Both the position numbers and the translations under genes were made by a program. Source: a virus. Taken from it: a stretch of DNA of 29,008 nucleotides. The stretch spans positions 368-29,375 of the IMG/VR virus record IMGVR_UViG_3300030101_001482; one strand, given 5' to 3'. The notes beneath the pieces are model-generated. The model did not search any database and was not told where the DNA came from. It saw only the letters and a list, made by a program, of their open reading frames with translations. Of the stretch, positions 28,892-29,008 are shown one piece after another; within the stretch, counting starts at the first letter, position 1, and each line of letters begins with the position of its first letter.

Positions 28892-29008
28892 GCTATCGAG
28901 TTTCCGACGCGGGGAAATCGCCATCTAGATAATATAAATAGGACGCATAGTCTAGCTTCCGACGCGGGGAAGTCCGTCAGGCATAGTCGAGCTCCGTCGG
29001 AGGGGAAC
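28892..29008. repeat. GC-rich repeats and CATCTAG/CATAGTC elements at the right edge
   Basis: TTCCGACGCGGGGAA occurs twice exactly (28902-28916 and 28957-28971), a related CTCCGTCGGAGGGGAA at 28992-29007 (containing the palindrome CTCCGTCGGAG). Each copy is preceded by a variant of GCATAGTCTAGC: GCTATCGAG (28892), GCATAGTCTAGC (28945-28956), GCATAGTCGAGC (28981-28992). CGCCATCTAGA sits at 28919-28929. The array runs off the window. GC content is far above the rest of the window. No gene is seen here; possibly control region, origin or terminal sequence. Confidence 0.6.

Larger units (their letters stand above)
28795..29008. other. Non-coding right-edge region
   Basis: 214 bases with no credible gene. 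It holds the candidate promoter, the repeat array and, near 28805-28815, TTCCGTCGGAG, a near copy of the palindrome at 28992-29002, just upstream of the ribosome-binding site of the zinc-finger gene. The region may continue beyond the window. Confidence 0.5.

Overview
The window reads as part of a low-GC (roughly one third G+C by eye), tightly packed tailed-phage genome. Short-tailed (podovirus-type) architecture is suggested by a tail-fibre/nozzle block followed by a set of large internal-virion-like proteins. Protein style (GDIT-repeat fibre with an S74 chaperone, small Lys-rich proteins, a stand-alone transglycosylase-like gene, a DnaB/Rad52/RecB early block) resembles marine phages such as pelagiphages. 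That host assignment is inference. No integrase, repressor, polymerase, primase, terminase, portal or capsid gene is visible, and no tRNA or CRISPR.

Left part (1-18165, + strand): the 3' end of a giant repeat-built tail fibre with a C-terminal S74 self-cleaving chaperone; a tail protein carrying a Hint (autoproteolysis) domain; a one-TM coiled-coil protein; an exported thioredoxin fold that lost both active cysteines; several tiny genes, among them a nine-residue Cys-rich leader peptide; a tail nozzle-like structural protein; a transglycosylase-like enzyme, inside which a second frame encodes a holin-like hydrophobic peptide; and four consecutive internal-virion/ejection-type proteins ending in a 1476-residue giant.

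Right part (18162-28794, - strand, read right to left): two small zinc-finger genes at the far right, a class II glutamine amidotransferase and a zinc-ribbon/amidoligase fusion whose genes overlap, a regulatory gap, seven small overlapping accessory genes ending in a ribbon-helix-helix protein, then a recombination and replication block (RecB/Cas4-like nuclease, Rad52-like annealing protein, SSB-like protein, small proteins, two further PD-(D/E)XK nucleases, a zinc-ribbon protein and a DnaB helicase). The two transcription units meet tail to tail with overlapping stop codons at 18162-18165.

The most unusual material is on the right: (1) an amidotransferase plus zinc-ribbon amidoligase pair that looks like a small biosynthetic or protein-modifying system; (2) a dispersed element, consensus CRCCATCTAGC, often next to CATAGTCTAGC, lying just upstream of candidate early promoters; (3) a leader RNA hairpin with G-U pairs that fold only on the - strand; (4) GC-rich repeats at the right edge. 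Reading the whole window by eye I found no GATC site, although about 90 are expected from composition.
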